A stretch of 64,000 bases of DNA from Campylobacter concisus (GTDB taxonomy: Bacteria; Campylobacterota; Campylobacteria; Campylobacterales; Campylobacteraceae), in contig NZ_PPAF01000004.1 in the NCBI RefSeq assembly GCF_002913045.1, positions 62,001 to 126,000 on the forward strand, given 5' to 3'. Positions 26,967 through 35,997 of this stretch are shown in pieces. Numbering within the stretch: position 1 is the first letter of the stretch; the number at the start of each line of letters is the position of its first letter. A program made the translations under genes and the position numbers. The notes beneath the pieces were generated by a model. That model saw only the letters and a program-made list of their open reading frames with translations. It was not told where the DNA came from and made no database searches.

Positions 26967-27986
26967 ATGAAAAAATTTTTCATGGCTTTAATAGTGTTGT
27001 TTGCAGGCCTTTTGCTTAATGCAGCTGAGTTTAGAGATGTCAAAGATATCACTGGCGACGTCGTAAAAGTTCCCGCAAAAGTAGAAAAAATCGCTACGCT
27101 TTGGTATGCGAATAATCAAATCATATTAATGCTAGGCGGCGCGGACAAGATAGTAGTGACCACCGATCTAATCAAAAACAACAAATGGTTTGCGCACGTT
27201 TATCCTAGAATTTCAGGCATCCCAAACGGCATAAACGGCAAAGATTTACAAGTAGAAGAGCTGATTAAACTAAGCCCAGACATCGTCATAGCCACCGATA
27301 AAAAGAACAAAGAAGAGCTAACCAAAAACGGCTTTACCGTGCTTTATCCGTCATTTACGAATCATGCGGATATGAAAAAAGCGTATCTATAATGGCTGAG
27401 ATCATAGGCGGCGACGCGCCGAAGATCGCTTAAAAATTTAACGAATATTTTGACGGCAACCTAAAAAGAGTGCTAAGCAAAACGGATAAGATCGCTGAGT
27501 CAGATAGACCAAAAGTACTCCACATAGCAGACGGCAAGAATTTATTTAAGGTTGATGGTACAAATACGATCATAGACGAGTGGATAAGAGTCGCAGGTGG
27601 TCAAAATGCGGTTCAAAAAGCCGGCAATATGCTTGAAATCAATGCTGAAGAGATACCAAATATGAACCCTAATGTCATCATCATAGGCAGAGCCAAAGCT
27701 CCCGAAATTTTACAAAAGATATACGAAAATCCTATCTACGCAGATACTAACGCTGTAAAAAATAAAAGAGTTTACGTAAATCCAACTGGCGTTTTTAGCT
27801 GGGATAGATACGGAGCCGAGGGAGCTTTGCAAATTTTATGGGCAGCTAAGATTACATCCTGAAATTTTTAAAGATATAGATATAGCAGCTGAAACGAAGA
27901 AATTTTATAAAGAATTTTTACACTATGAGCTAAGCGATGATGAAGTAAATTACATCTTAAATGGCTTAGACCCAACTGGAAAATAA
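26967..27986 (+). pseudogene. Broken periplasmic iron-chelate ABC binding protein gene
   Basis: Read across frames the product is a complete class III substrate-binding protein: signal peptide (MKKFFMALIVLFAG), FRDVKDITGDVVKVPAKVEK, LSPDIVIATDKKN, then VLHIADGKNLFKVDG, GGQNAVQKAGN and NPNVIIIGRAKAPEI, and a C-terminal helix region ending LNGLDPTGK. Three lesions interrupt it: a frameshift near 27385-27392, an in-frame TAA at 27431-27433 where Gln is expected, and a frameshift near 27852-27858 that moves the last 44 codons out of frame. The family binds ferric siderophores, haem or cobalamin. No permease or ATPase gene is adjacent. The ribosome site AAGGAG is intact. Confidence 0.85.
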
Positions 27987-28159
27987 TTTGTCCTTACGGC
28001 GGTAAATTTATCTACATTTGCCGATAAATTTTAATCCATTTTTAGCCTTTGCTTATCATCCAGACTTACTGATTTATATACACTAACTACTTAAATAACT
28101 AAAAATTTGTGGATTTGACACTAATTAAAAAGATAAAAAATTATAAAAATTTAATGATA

Positions 28160-28193
28160 GAAAAGAATATCCCAAAGGAATTTCCTTTGGGAT
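28160..28193 (-). terminator. Terminator of the large adhesin gene
   Basis: ATCCCAAAGG (28169-28178) and CCTTTGGGAT (28184-28193) form a perfect 10-bp stem with a 5-nt loop, 14 bases after the adhesin stop. On the minus strand it is followed by ATTCTTTTC. The stem is symmetrical and could also act on the plus strand (TTAAAAG follows). Confidence 0.65.
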
Positions 28194-28207
28194 TAAAAGT
28201 CTAGATA

Positions 28208-31200
28208 TTAAAGTACGTGTATTTGGTCTTGAACTTCGATTGTAGTTGTACCACTAGTATAAGTAGTATAACCACCAGAACTAGCACCTTTAGTCCAGCT
28301 ACTTCCAAGAGTAAGCTCATCGTTACTATCACCATCTATTTTTAGCTTATTCTCGTTACTATCACGTAATATATCTTGAACATTGCCAGCTGTAAGAGTT
28401 AAGGTTGTCTTTTCTCCATTAGTCATATCTAGTTTTTCGATATTTTTAACATGGCTAAAGTCTATGCTATTGTCAGCTACTTTTAATGTATCAAATCCGG
28501 CTCCGCCGTCTATAGTCGTATTAATTAGCGTTGCACCTTTGTCTACTATGATAGTATCGTTACCGGTCGTTAGACCATCTATGCTATCACCATATATAGA
28601 AGCATTTTCAAATCTAGCTCCAGATTTGATATGGATTGTGTCATTACCAGCATCACCCTCTACTTTAGCATTATCAAATTTTCCAGAGTTAACGAAAATT
28701 GTATCATTTCCTGCTCCACCATGTACGCCGGCATTATGGTTATATGCATTTTCGCCTTTAAATTCTGCTCCGTTAACATTTATTATATCGTCGCCAGCAT
28801 CTGCATACACATTAGCTTGATTAAATTTAGCTCCACTTTCTAAAGTTATGGTATCTACACCATTTCCAGTAGTTATATAAGAGAAGTCTTGGAAAATAGT
28901 TCCAGCTTTTATGGTGATTTCATCATTTCCGCCACCGGTTTCTACACCAGACAATTTGCCGTCGTCACTTTTCATAAAAGTAGTGTTTGAGATCGTTACA
29001 TGATCATTATCGTTGGCAGTATAACCCGCATCATCCGTATATAGCTTAGATCCCTTAAATGTTATACGATCAGTAGCACTATTTCCGCTAATTTCTATAG
29101 TATCCTCTCCGGCACCCATATCTATAACTGTACGAGTAAGCGTTACTCCGCTAGCAATATTTACAGTGTCAGAACCTTCGCCGGTTTGAATATTTGACTG
29201 AATAGTTCCAGTTATATCACTATTGATATTTACTTCGTCATTATCTGCACCTGTATTTATAGAGCTATCGTCAAATATCATTCCATCTTCGATATCCACA
29301 GTATCTACTCCAGTACCTGTGTTAATCTCCGCATGCGTTAAAGTAGAATTGTTAATCACCACGTGATCTTTGTCGGCACCGGTATTTATAACTGTTTTTT
29401 CGGTAGCAGTACCATTAAGTTTAGAATCCCTAATTTCTACGTCGTCTTCTCCTGCACCGGTTTCTATATTGTTTCTACCCTCCATTAAAGAGTCGCCTTG
29501 TATTTGTACCAAATCGTTTCCGCTACCGGTCTTTATATTAGTAGTTTCAACTTTTCCCCTGTTTATCTGTACGTGCTTGATACCGTTATCTCCCATATCT
29601 ATATTTACTTGTTGGAAGTCAGATACTCTGCCCGCATAGTTGCCGCTATTACCCATACCGGTTAGTACTACGGTATCGTCGCCGTCGCCCATATTTATCT
29701 CAGTTTGCGTTGCTGCAGAGTAGCTGTAACCTTGAAGCGGGTTTGTGGTTAAATGCTCAAATCTTATTATGTCGTTGCCTCCGCCGGTATTTACTTCCGC
29801 AAAATTTAACAATGCCCCATCGTATACATTGACTTGGTCGACGCCATCTCCAGTGCTTATATAAGCATCACTAAATACCGCATTATTGGTTAATGTTATT
29901 TCGTTACCGCCATCACCGTTTTCTATACTACCGCCGTTCATAGTAGCATCGTCTATAGTTACTTTATTTAGACCTTCTCCTAATCTCATTTTGACACTGG
30001 TTAGCTCAGCTTTATCACTTACATTTACGATGTCATCTCCGGCTCCGGTGCTAATACTAGATCTCTTACCTTCCAGCGATCTTTCTAGATCACTCTTAAT
30101 ATTGATCGTACTTTTTGTACCAGCATCTTCCGCTACGATTCTAACACCAGTAGTAGTAGCTCCTTTTTCAAAATTTATCGTATTTTCTTTGGCTTCCGTT
30201 TTTATTATGGTATTAGATACAGATGCTCCGTTTTTCACGTTTAGCTCAGAAGTATCTCCTTGCTCGCCTTTATCCAAAGGGCTAGCAGACTTACCCATAT
30301 GTATAAGAGCTTCTTCAGATCCGGCACCGTGAATATTTGCTCCAGAATTTACGTTTACAGTGTCATTACCGCTTCCACTTCTGATCATGGTACCTTTTTT
30401 TAACTCGGCTCCGGAATTTACATTTATAATGTCATTGCCGCTTCCACCGTCTATCACACTAACTCTCTCATCGGTTACATCAAACGAAGCGTTCTCGATA
30501 TTTATTACATCGTTATCGGCACCGGCCATTAAGATAGATCCTTTAAAATTAATCTTATCCGTAGCGGTTCCTTTTAAATTTACGGTTTCGCTTCCAGCGC
30601 CCATATTTATTATAGTATTAGTTAAAGTGACGCCAGGAGCTATATTTAAGTTGTCCGAACTTGAACCGGTACTTATATAAGATTGACCGCCTATGTATTC
30701 ATGAGTAAACGGATCTATTTCATAAGTACCGGTACCTGTTACGTCAGAAGTTATATTGATCTCGTCGCCCTTTACGCTGCTATAAATTTTAGTATCTATA
30801 TTAGCACCATCTGAAGTAATCTTGCTTCCATTATCTCCGCCAAATACGCTAAGATCGCTTGAAGGGTTTACTATTTTGGCCACATCTCCAGTATGATTTG
30901 CCGAATTAGCACTACTTGTTAGCACCAAGTCTTTAGCATTATCTTGACCAATAGCTAGCTTGCCGTCGTTACTTTTAAACCAGCCGTCTTGAAAGGTAAA
31001 TGTATTTACTCCAGCGTTAGGGACTAGATAATCCCTACCGTCTATCCATCTAACTATACTATATCCATTCAAAGTAGATCCGGCATTAGACATATCATTT
31101 ACTAGACTTCGCATATGAAAAACGAATCCGTCGTTTATATTTTCGTTTAGATACGCTGACAAAGGAATTTTTATACTTCCTGCTGGTAAAGTAGGTTCTA

Positions 31201-31696
31201 TTGCTCCAGCCCCAACAGCACTTCCTCCACTTACACCAAAGCTATTATCTCCACCTGCTGCTAGAGATAAAGCATCTATGCTTCCTACATTAGCATTGAT
31301 GTTACTAATGTGGCCTCCTTCTGCAAAGCTAGTAGAAGATAAGCTTACACCATCTCCACCATTACCACCTGCTTGTGGACCACCTGCAGCAGTTTCTTCT
31401 AGAGCATTAAGATCTGTTCCTTTTAAGATGGCTTGTTGTAAAGCTGAGATATCAGCTACTGTTTCGTTATTATTAGAGTCTTGATCTAGAGTTAGAGTAT
31501 CTTTACCTATTAAAGTTATATCTTTACCATCAGTTTGAGTTATTGTTACTTTAGAATTAGAACCCTCTGTAACTATCTTTTCACCTTGGTATACAATATC
31601 TCCTACACTTAATTGTCTTACCTCTCCTGTTAAGTCATTAAGTGCTCTTGCTATTCCTCCGTTTACGCTTTTAACTACTCCGGCTTCTTTAGCCAT
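28208..31696 (-). CDS. Type I secreted repeat adhesin with LapA-like retention module
   Basis: The protein (1162 residues from the second ATG at 31696, better spaced from AAGGAG than the ATG at 31699) has four parts. Residues 1-80 form the retention module shared with the protein at 19456-20028. Residues 80-330 are Gly/Ser-rich and then globular. About 330-1080 hold some twenty units of 25-30 residues of the form GxGNDTVNxxSGAxL, with Asp/Asn turns suited to calcium and a parallel beta-helix or RTX-like roll. The C-terminus (GGAGFDTLKVADN, NIEKLDM, KLKIDGDSNDELTLG, TTTIEVQDQIHVL) is the classic type I secretion end. No Cys is seen. Transporter genes are not in the window. Confidence 0.88.
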   Translation of the reverse strand: MAKEAGVVKSVNGGIARALNDLTGEVRQLSVGDIVYQGEKIVTEGSNSKVTITQTDGKDITLIGKDTLTLDQDSNNNETVADISALQQAILKGTDLNALEETAAGGPQAGGNGGDGVSLSSTSFAEGGHISNINANVGSIDALSLAAGGDNSFGVSGGSAVGAGAIEPTLPAGSIKIPLSAYLNENINDGFVFHMRSLVNDMSNAGSTLNGYSIVRWIDGRDYLVPNAGVNTFTFQDGWFKSNDGKLAIGQDNAKDLVLTSSANSANHTGDVAKIVNPSSDLSVFGGDNGSKITSDGANIDTKIYSSVKGDEINITSDVTGTGTYEIDPFTHEYIGGQSYISTGSSSDNLNIAPGVTLTNTIINMGAGSETVNLKGTATDKINFKGSILMAGADNDVINIENASFDVTDERVSVIDGGSGNDIINVNSGAELKKGTMIRSGSGNDTVNVNSGANIHGAGSEEALIHMGKSASPLDKGEQGDTSELNVKNGASVSNTIIKTEAKENTINFEKGATTTGVRIVAEDAGTKSTINIKSDLERSLEGKRSSISTGAGDDIVNVSDKAELTSVKMRLGEGLNKVTIDDATMNGGSIENGDGGNEITLTNNAVFSDAYISTGDGVDQVNVYDGALLNFAEVNTGGGNDIIRFEHLTTNPLQGYSYSAATQTEINMGDGDDTVVLTGMGNSGNYAGRVSDFQQVNIDMGDNGIKHVQINRGKVETTNIKTGSGNDLVQIQGDSLMEGRNNIETGAGEDDVEIRDSKLNGTATEKTVINTGADKDHVVINNSTLTHAEINTGTGVDTVDIEDGMIFDDSSINTGADNDEVNINSDITGTIQSNIQTGEGSDTVNIASGVTLTRTVIDMGAGEDTIEISGNSATDRITFKGSKLYTDDAGYTANDNDHVTISNTTFMKSDDGKLSGVETGGGNDEITIKAGTIFQDFSYITTGNGVDTITLESGAKFNQANVYADAGDDIINVNGAEFKGENAYNHNAGVHGGAGNDTIFVNSGKFDNAKVEGDAGNDTIHIKSGARFENASIYGDSIDGLTTGNDTIIVDKGATLINTTIDGGAGFDTLKVADNSIDFSHVKNIEKLDMTNGEKTTLTLTAGNVQDILRDSNENKLKIDGDSNDELTLGSSWTKGASSGGYTTYTSGTTTIEVQDQIHVL

Positions 31697-31738
31697 CATG
31701 TTCTCCTTATTGTTTATAGTATTTGAAATTTTGAATGA

Positions 31739-31781
31739 ATTATATAAATTTTAAAAGGGCTTGTCTATTGTACTGGGGTAC
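31739..31781 (-). promoter_or_regulatory. Promoter with GTAC-repeat operator, copy 2
   Basis: On the minus strand the 21-bp element starting GTACCCCAGTACAATA (31761-31781) precedes a -10 box TATAAT (31739-31744) by 16 bases, the same spacing as in copy 1 at 20056-20098. The start codon is about 40 bases on. The repeated GTAC half-sites are 8 bp start to start. This suggests one transcription factor controls both retention-module genes. Confidence 0.65.
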
Positions 31782-31929
31782 GATATTGAAAAATTTGTGT
31801 GGCTAGCTTTTATCATAGCCCTAAAATTTAGCCTTTGCTTTTAAAATTCTTAGCATTAGTTTTAGTAGAAATTGATTTTATTTAAAAAATTTAAAAACTT
31901 GCCAACAAAGCAAGTCTTTAAACATAATC

Positions 31930-34791
31930 TTATAAAGCCTTTATATCTCCACCAATAACTCTTAGCCCTCTACTATCAAATATCGCCTTTACGCCAGCTA
32001 CTTCTATCACGACACTTGATCCTTCTATCGTTACTTTTGTACTACCTACTTGATGGATTATCTTATCTTTGGCATTTACCTCATAAGTCGTCTCTATATT
32101 GCTAAATTTTGAATCAGCAATCTCAGTGTGCTGGGCAGCTGTTTTTGTTGTGAAATTTGACTTAGCATTTATATCAATGTAGCTATTTGCCTGAAGCACG
32201 ATATGCTCGTTACTAAATTCATTTATACCTTTTTGTGAATTTAGTTTATAGCCACCATCTATGTTCTGCTCTTTTGTGCCTTTTACCTCTTTCATCTCAT
32301 CGTTATGTATGGTCGTATTAAGATTTGATTTTACTTCTACAAATTTATCATGTCCTACAAATTCATGACTATCTTGACCTACTCTTGTGTTATTATCAAC
32401 AGCTACATTTAGCGTATTTGAGACACCAACTACTGTATCTTTTGAAAGTCCAACTGTTGTTAGATACTCGCCTCCGACATTTACGTTTTTAGCAAGATCT
32501 ATCGTCTGGATGTGAGCTTTTTTAACACGCTCAGTGTAGCTCCCATGCACTTGTGAGCTTTTGTCGTTTAGTATTGTTTGAGAAAAGTCGTTATTTACAA
32601 GCTCGTCATAGTCCTTTTCTGCTTTTACATAAATTTGCTCTTTATTTTTTAAATTTGATAAAGTGATCTCGTTTATACCAGTCTCATTTGCACCGATTGT
32701 CTTTGAGCTAAGAGATGTTTGGTGATAGTTACTATCTACATTTACAAGTGGCGTATTTGAAGCATTATATAGGCTACCGCTTACTACTGGGTTGTCTATG
32801 TCATTTTGTAAAAACGAGATGATAACCTCATCGCCGATCCTTGGTATGGCAAAAAATCCTGAGCTATTGCTAGCAATAGGCGTTATAACTCTTAGATAAG
32901 CACTCTTGTGATAGCTTGCGTTGATGGCATCGTCTTTATCGATTATCTCTTGCGTACTAAAAGCATTTAACCTCACCTTTACCCTACCATAGCTATCAGT
33001 ATGGATCGTGTTATTTTGGCTGTTTAGTCCATCTTGACCTACTACAAGACCTAGCGTGATATCTGGTGCTTTTGGCTTTTGCTTGTAGCTTGGGATAAAT
33101 TTTACACTACTTGGAATGATGCTTATCTCGTTTGTGTATGAGCTTATAAATTTTTTATCTTTAAATGGGACATTATCGCCTAAATTTAAAGTATTTTCTA
33201 AAACGCTCTCATCAATATAAGTATGCTTTAAAGCTATTATTTTAAACTCATATTCGCCCTTGCTAGCATCAATAGCTACCGAGATATTATCATTTAAATT
33301 TAGTGCAAATACATTTGAGCTAGCGGTAAATTCTTTTAAAAGCATATCGCTTCTTAGTTTTTTAAGATAGGTACTAACTTCAAGCAAACTAGTGTCGCTA
33401 AATGAATACTCATCTAAATTTATATGCTTATCATAGATATTTACCTGCTCGTCAAATATCTTTTCATTTTTACTCTCCAGCACATTTGGATAAGCTGTAT
33501 TTTGAAAAGAGTGCGTAAAGCTATTTGCTTTTAGCGTCTCGCTCTTTGTTATTTTATTTATGTGTTCGGTTGCTAGATTATTATTCAAATTTACATTAAA
33601 GCTTACTTTTCTAGCTTCCTTGCCACTGCTTGTATCGCTTGAAGTAAAATTTTCATTTTGATTGCTATAAGCTAGTATAAATGTATCATGAAAATAAATT
33701 TTTTCATTGTCTTCATAAAAATATATACCACTATCATGACAAATCCTTGTTATGAAAGCTAGGTCACTCTCATTGTACTGGGCTATAAATTCTCTCTTGT
33801 TGTAGTTATTTTTGATATTTGAGAAGTCTAGCTCTTTGGTTAGTCTTTGTTTATTAAAAGCCAAAATATCTTTTACTACTTCTAAAATGCTCTGGTCTGT
33901 ATAAATTCTGTTTGCTCTATTTATGCTTAGTCTATATAGTGGTGAAGTTAGCTTGAATTTAAAGAAGTATTTTTTATCTATATTTGTACTAGTCTCATCA
34001 TCTACTCCAAGATACTCTACATCGCTTACTATTCCACTAAAGTGCATATCGTTTGAGCTACCATCTGGGACGATATTTTTATTTGTTGAAGACGGCCTTT
34101 TTATGCTTAGCTTTATACTTTTATCAAGATATTTATATATGCTTGAGTAGCTTTTATCGTTATTGTAGATGGTGTCTAAATTTTCATAAAGCGGGTTTTT
34201 CACCAAATTTATATAGGCAAAGCACTCTATGCTAAATATACTTTCTAAATTTTCATAAATATCTGCACGTGTAACGATAAATTTATCGTTTGACTCGTTT
34301 GCTATCTGAAGAGTCGAGAAAGTATCGTTAGATACGCCGTAGTCCACAAGGCCGTCTGTTGCCACCGAGTTGCCAGATGCTAGCATGACAGGCTTGGTTA
34401 GTGATGATGTTGGTGATGTTAAATTTTTGTCCATTTGTTGCTCTTTCAATCTTTTTTCGTTTTCTTCTTCTCTAAGTTTTTTAAAGTATTTCTTTTCTGG
34501 TTCTTTAATATTATAAAATCTATTAACTTCTTCTTCTATTCCACCACGTTCAGCTTCTTTGTTTATTTTTTCTTTAAGATTGGCATCTTTATCTATATAA
34601 TTTTTGGCGGCATCTGCATTTCCTTTAAAAATCTCTCCAATAATTGGTATTTTTGAGAAAGGATAAGTAAAGGCATCAATAGCATTTTGTGAGTTAGTAA
34701 ATTTATTATTTTCTTCATTAAAATTTTTTAATTCTGTATTATCATTTTTTATATCAAGTTTCTTTTTGCTAGTGTTAAAAAAATCCATCAT
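31930..34791 (-). CDS. vgrG: T6SS spike protein VgrG with N-terminal extension
   Basis: From about residue 165 the 953-residue protein reads as a VgrG: gp27-like region (FAYINLV, LTSPLYRLSINRANRIYTDQS, ESDLAFITRICHDSGIYFYE), then the gp5 OB-fold (GLVVGQDGLNSQNNTIHTDSYGRVKVRL as two adjoining pieces), FFAIPRIGDEVIISFLQ, DNPVVSGSLYN, and a C-terminal beta-helix. No effector is fused at the C-terminus. Residues 1-164 are extra, charged and helical (KLREEENEKRLKEQQ) with one hydrophobic patch (FSKIPIIGEIF). Met120 (34434) could be an internal start, but its ribosome site is poor. The start overlaps the stop of the exported ankyrin-like protein before it. Confidence 0.93.
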   Translation of the reverse strand: MMDFFNTSKKKLDIKNDNTELKNFNEENNKFTNSQNAIDAFTYPFSKIPIIGEIFKGNADAAKNYIDKDANLKEKINKEAERGGIEEEVNRFYNIKEPEKKYFKKLREEENEKRLKEQQMDKNLTSPTSSLTKPVMLASGNSVATDGLVDYGVSNDTFSTLQIANESNDKFIVTRADIYENLESIFSIECFAYINLVKNPLYENLDTIYNNDKSYSSIYKYLDKSIKLSIKRPSSTNKNIVPDGSSNDMHFSGIVSDVEYLGVDDETSTNIDKKYFFKFKLTSPLYRLSINRANRIYTDQSILEVVKDILAFNKQRLTKELDFSNIKNNYNKREFIAQYNESDLAFITRICHDSGIYFYEDNEKIYFHDTFILAYSNQNENFTSSDTSSGKEARKVSFNVNLNNNLATEHINKITKSETLKANSFTHSFQNTAYPNVLESKNEKIFDEQVNIYDKHINLDEYSFSDTSLLEVSTYLKKLRSDMLLKEFTASSNVFALNLNDNISVAIDASKGEYEFKIIALKHTYIDESVLENTLNLGDNVPFKDKKFISSYTNEISIIPSSVKFIPSYKQKPKAPDITLGLVVGQDGLNSQNNTIHTDSYGRVKVRLNAFSTQEIIDKDDAINASYHKSAYLRVITPIASNSSGFFAIPRIGDEVIISFLQNDIDNPVVSGSLYNASNTPLVNVDSNYHQTSLSSKTIGANETGINEITLSNLKNKEQIYVKAEKDYDELVNNDFSQTILNDKSSQVHGSYTERVKKAHIQTIDLAKNVNVGGEYLTTVGLSKDTVVGVSNTLNVAVDNNTRVGQDSHEFVGHDKFVEVKSNLNTTIHNDEMKEVKGTKEQNIDGGYKLNSQKGINEFSNEHIVLQANSYIDINAKSNFTTKTAAQHTEIADSKFSNIETTYEVNAKDKIIHQVGSTKVTIEGSSVVIEVAGVKAIFDSRGLRVIGGDIKAL

Positions 34792-35327
34792 CTTTTCTCA
34801 CTTTCCAAAAGCTTGTCTAAATCTTTTTCATCTCCTACTATCTTTAATATAACTCTCAAATAACCATAATAATAAGGATCTTGCCCATGATCTAATAGTT
34901 TTTTGATTAATTTAAATTTTTCCTCTTTAAATTCTTTATATTTTGGTGTTTTTATAAATTCTAATAGCTCAGGGCTTGCTTTTTTGTCTTTTATGCCAAC
35001 ACTGTTTTCTCTAAAAAAGACTAGGAATTCTGTTGCTATAATTGCAGTTAGCCATTTGTCTGGCGTAATATCTTTATTCAAAAGTAAGTCAAACGTTTTA
35101 GTCTTATTATTTTCATAAGCAGCATCTAGTAAATTGGAGCCATCATTAGCGAAACTTGGGACTATATTAGCATCACACCCAAGCTCATCTATGTAATATT
35201 CTATACATTTAGCAGTATTTTCATCAGTCGTATTTTTATCAAAAATCATAGCAAACATATTTAAACAATTTGCCTCGTGTGAATATAAAGATGTTATGAG
35301 AAATATGATTATTGCCAATTGCTTCAT
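34788..35327 (-). CDS. Exported ankyrin-like protein, copy 2 (possible T6SS immunity protein)
   Basis: The 179-residue protein has a signal peptide (MKQLAIIIFLITSLYSHEA) and helical repeats that look like degenerate ankyrin units (SNLLDAAYENNKTKTFDLLL, EEKFKLIKKLLDHGQDP). It is clearly paralogous to the next gene upstream, with near-identical first 30 residues and the segment LLEFIKTPKYKEFKEEKFKL almost unchanged, while the centre differs. It overlaps both the preceding stop and the vgrG start by 4 bp. A periplasmic immunity role is inferred only from position and duplication. Confidence 0.75.
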   Translation of the reverse strand: MKQLAIIIFLITSLYSHEANCLNMFAMIFDKNTTDENTAKCIEYYIDELGCDANIVPSFANDGSNLLDAAYENNKTKTFDLLLNKDITPDKWLTAIIATEFLVFFRENSVGIKDKKASPELLEFIKTPKYKEFKEEKFKLIKKLLDHGQDPYYYGYLRVILKIVGDEKDLDKLLESEKR

Positions 35328-35896
35328 TGCACTAATTCCTTTTTAGTTCCATTATTTAATAAATTATCTAAATCTTTTTCATCATTTAAAATTTTTAAAA
35401 TAGATTTTAAAGTAGAATAATCTTTCGGATCCTGTCCATAATCTAATAGTTTTTTGATTAATTTGAATTTCTCTTCTTTAAATTCTTTATATTTCTGAGT
35501 TTTTATAAATTCTAGTAGCTCCTTGCTAGGTGTTTTACTCTCAAATCCAACTCCATTATCTTGAAAAAAGAATAAAAATTCTGATCCCATAGAAAAAGCT
35601 AATCTACCATTTGGCTTTGTGCCTTTATCTAGAAGGTTATCAAAAGTCTTAAATTTTTTCATTAAAAAGGCGATTTCTAATAAATTTGGCTCATATCTAA
35701 GTTTATTACTTTTAAAAGTTATATTCGCATCACAATTAAACTTGTCTATATAGTAATCTATGATTTTAGTGGTATTTTCATCACTTACATTTTTATCAAA
35801 TATAACAGCGAACATATCCGTACAATTTGCTTCGTGTGAATATAAAGATGTTATGAGAAATATGATTATAGCTAGGTGTTTCATATCGCATTTCAC
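35324..35896 (-). CDS. Exported ankyrin-like protein, copy 1
   Basis: The 190-residue frame has a second Met at residue 5 (35884), which gives the same MKxLAIIIFLITSLYSHEA signal peptide as its paralogue and is probably the true start. The mature part has a Cys after the signal (EANCTDMFAVIFDKN) and helix pairs with LLDYGQDP, the ankyrin turn. Tandem duplication with a diverged middle is what one would expect of immunity proteins tracking an effector, but the effector is not identified. It is translationally coupled to copy 2. Confidence 0.75.
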   Translation of the reverse strand: MKCDMKHLAIIIFLITSLYSHEANCTDMFAVIFDKNVSDENTTKIIDYYIDKFNCDANITFKSNKLRYEPNLLEIAFLMKKFKTFDNLLDKGTKPNGRLAFSMGSEFLFFFQDNGVGFESKTPSKELLEFIKTQKYKEFKEEKFKLIKKLLDYGQDPKDYSTLKSILKILNDEKDLDNLLNNGTKKELVQ

Positions 35897-35944
35897 ATAT
35901 CATATTAATTTAAAAGATAAAGATAAAAAGGGCTCATCTGTGTC

Positions 35945-35993
35945 CTTCTAGCTAGAAGATGATTTTATTAACCCTAGGGGTAAACCCTAGGTT
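35945..35993 (-). terminator. Palindrome and stem-loop downstream of hcp
   Basis: Two elements lie in the 101-bp gap. AACCCTAGGG (35970-35979) and CCCTAGGTT (35985-35993) pair with one bulged base a few bases after the hcp stop. CTTCTAGCTAGAAG (35945-35958) is a perfect 14-bp palindrome. Partial termination here would give a high hcp to vgrG ratio, which fits the stoichiometry of a tube and a spike. Confidence 0.45.
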
Positions 35994-35997
35994 GGTT

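Noticed and set aside
27470-27862. Separate small gene of 130 codons
   Set aside because: Its product is the C-terminal lobe of the same binding protein as 26967-27392; it is part of one pseudogene.
28500-30700. Repeated DNA that could be taken for a CRISPR array
   Set aside because: The units are irregular, protein-coding and degenerate; there are no identical direct repeats with unique spacers and no cas genes.
28383-31484. Several plus-strand open frames opposite the adhesin
   Set aside because: The Asp/Asn/Thr-rich repeats of the adhesin produce Ser/Pro/Val-rich antisense frames without stops; they repeat in step with the adhesin units.
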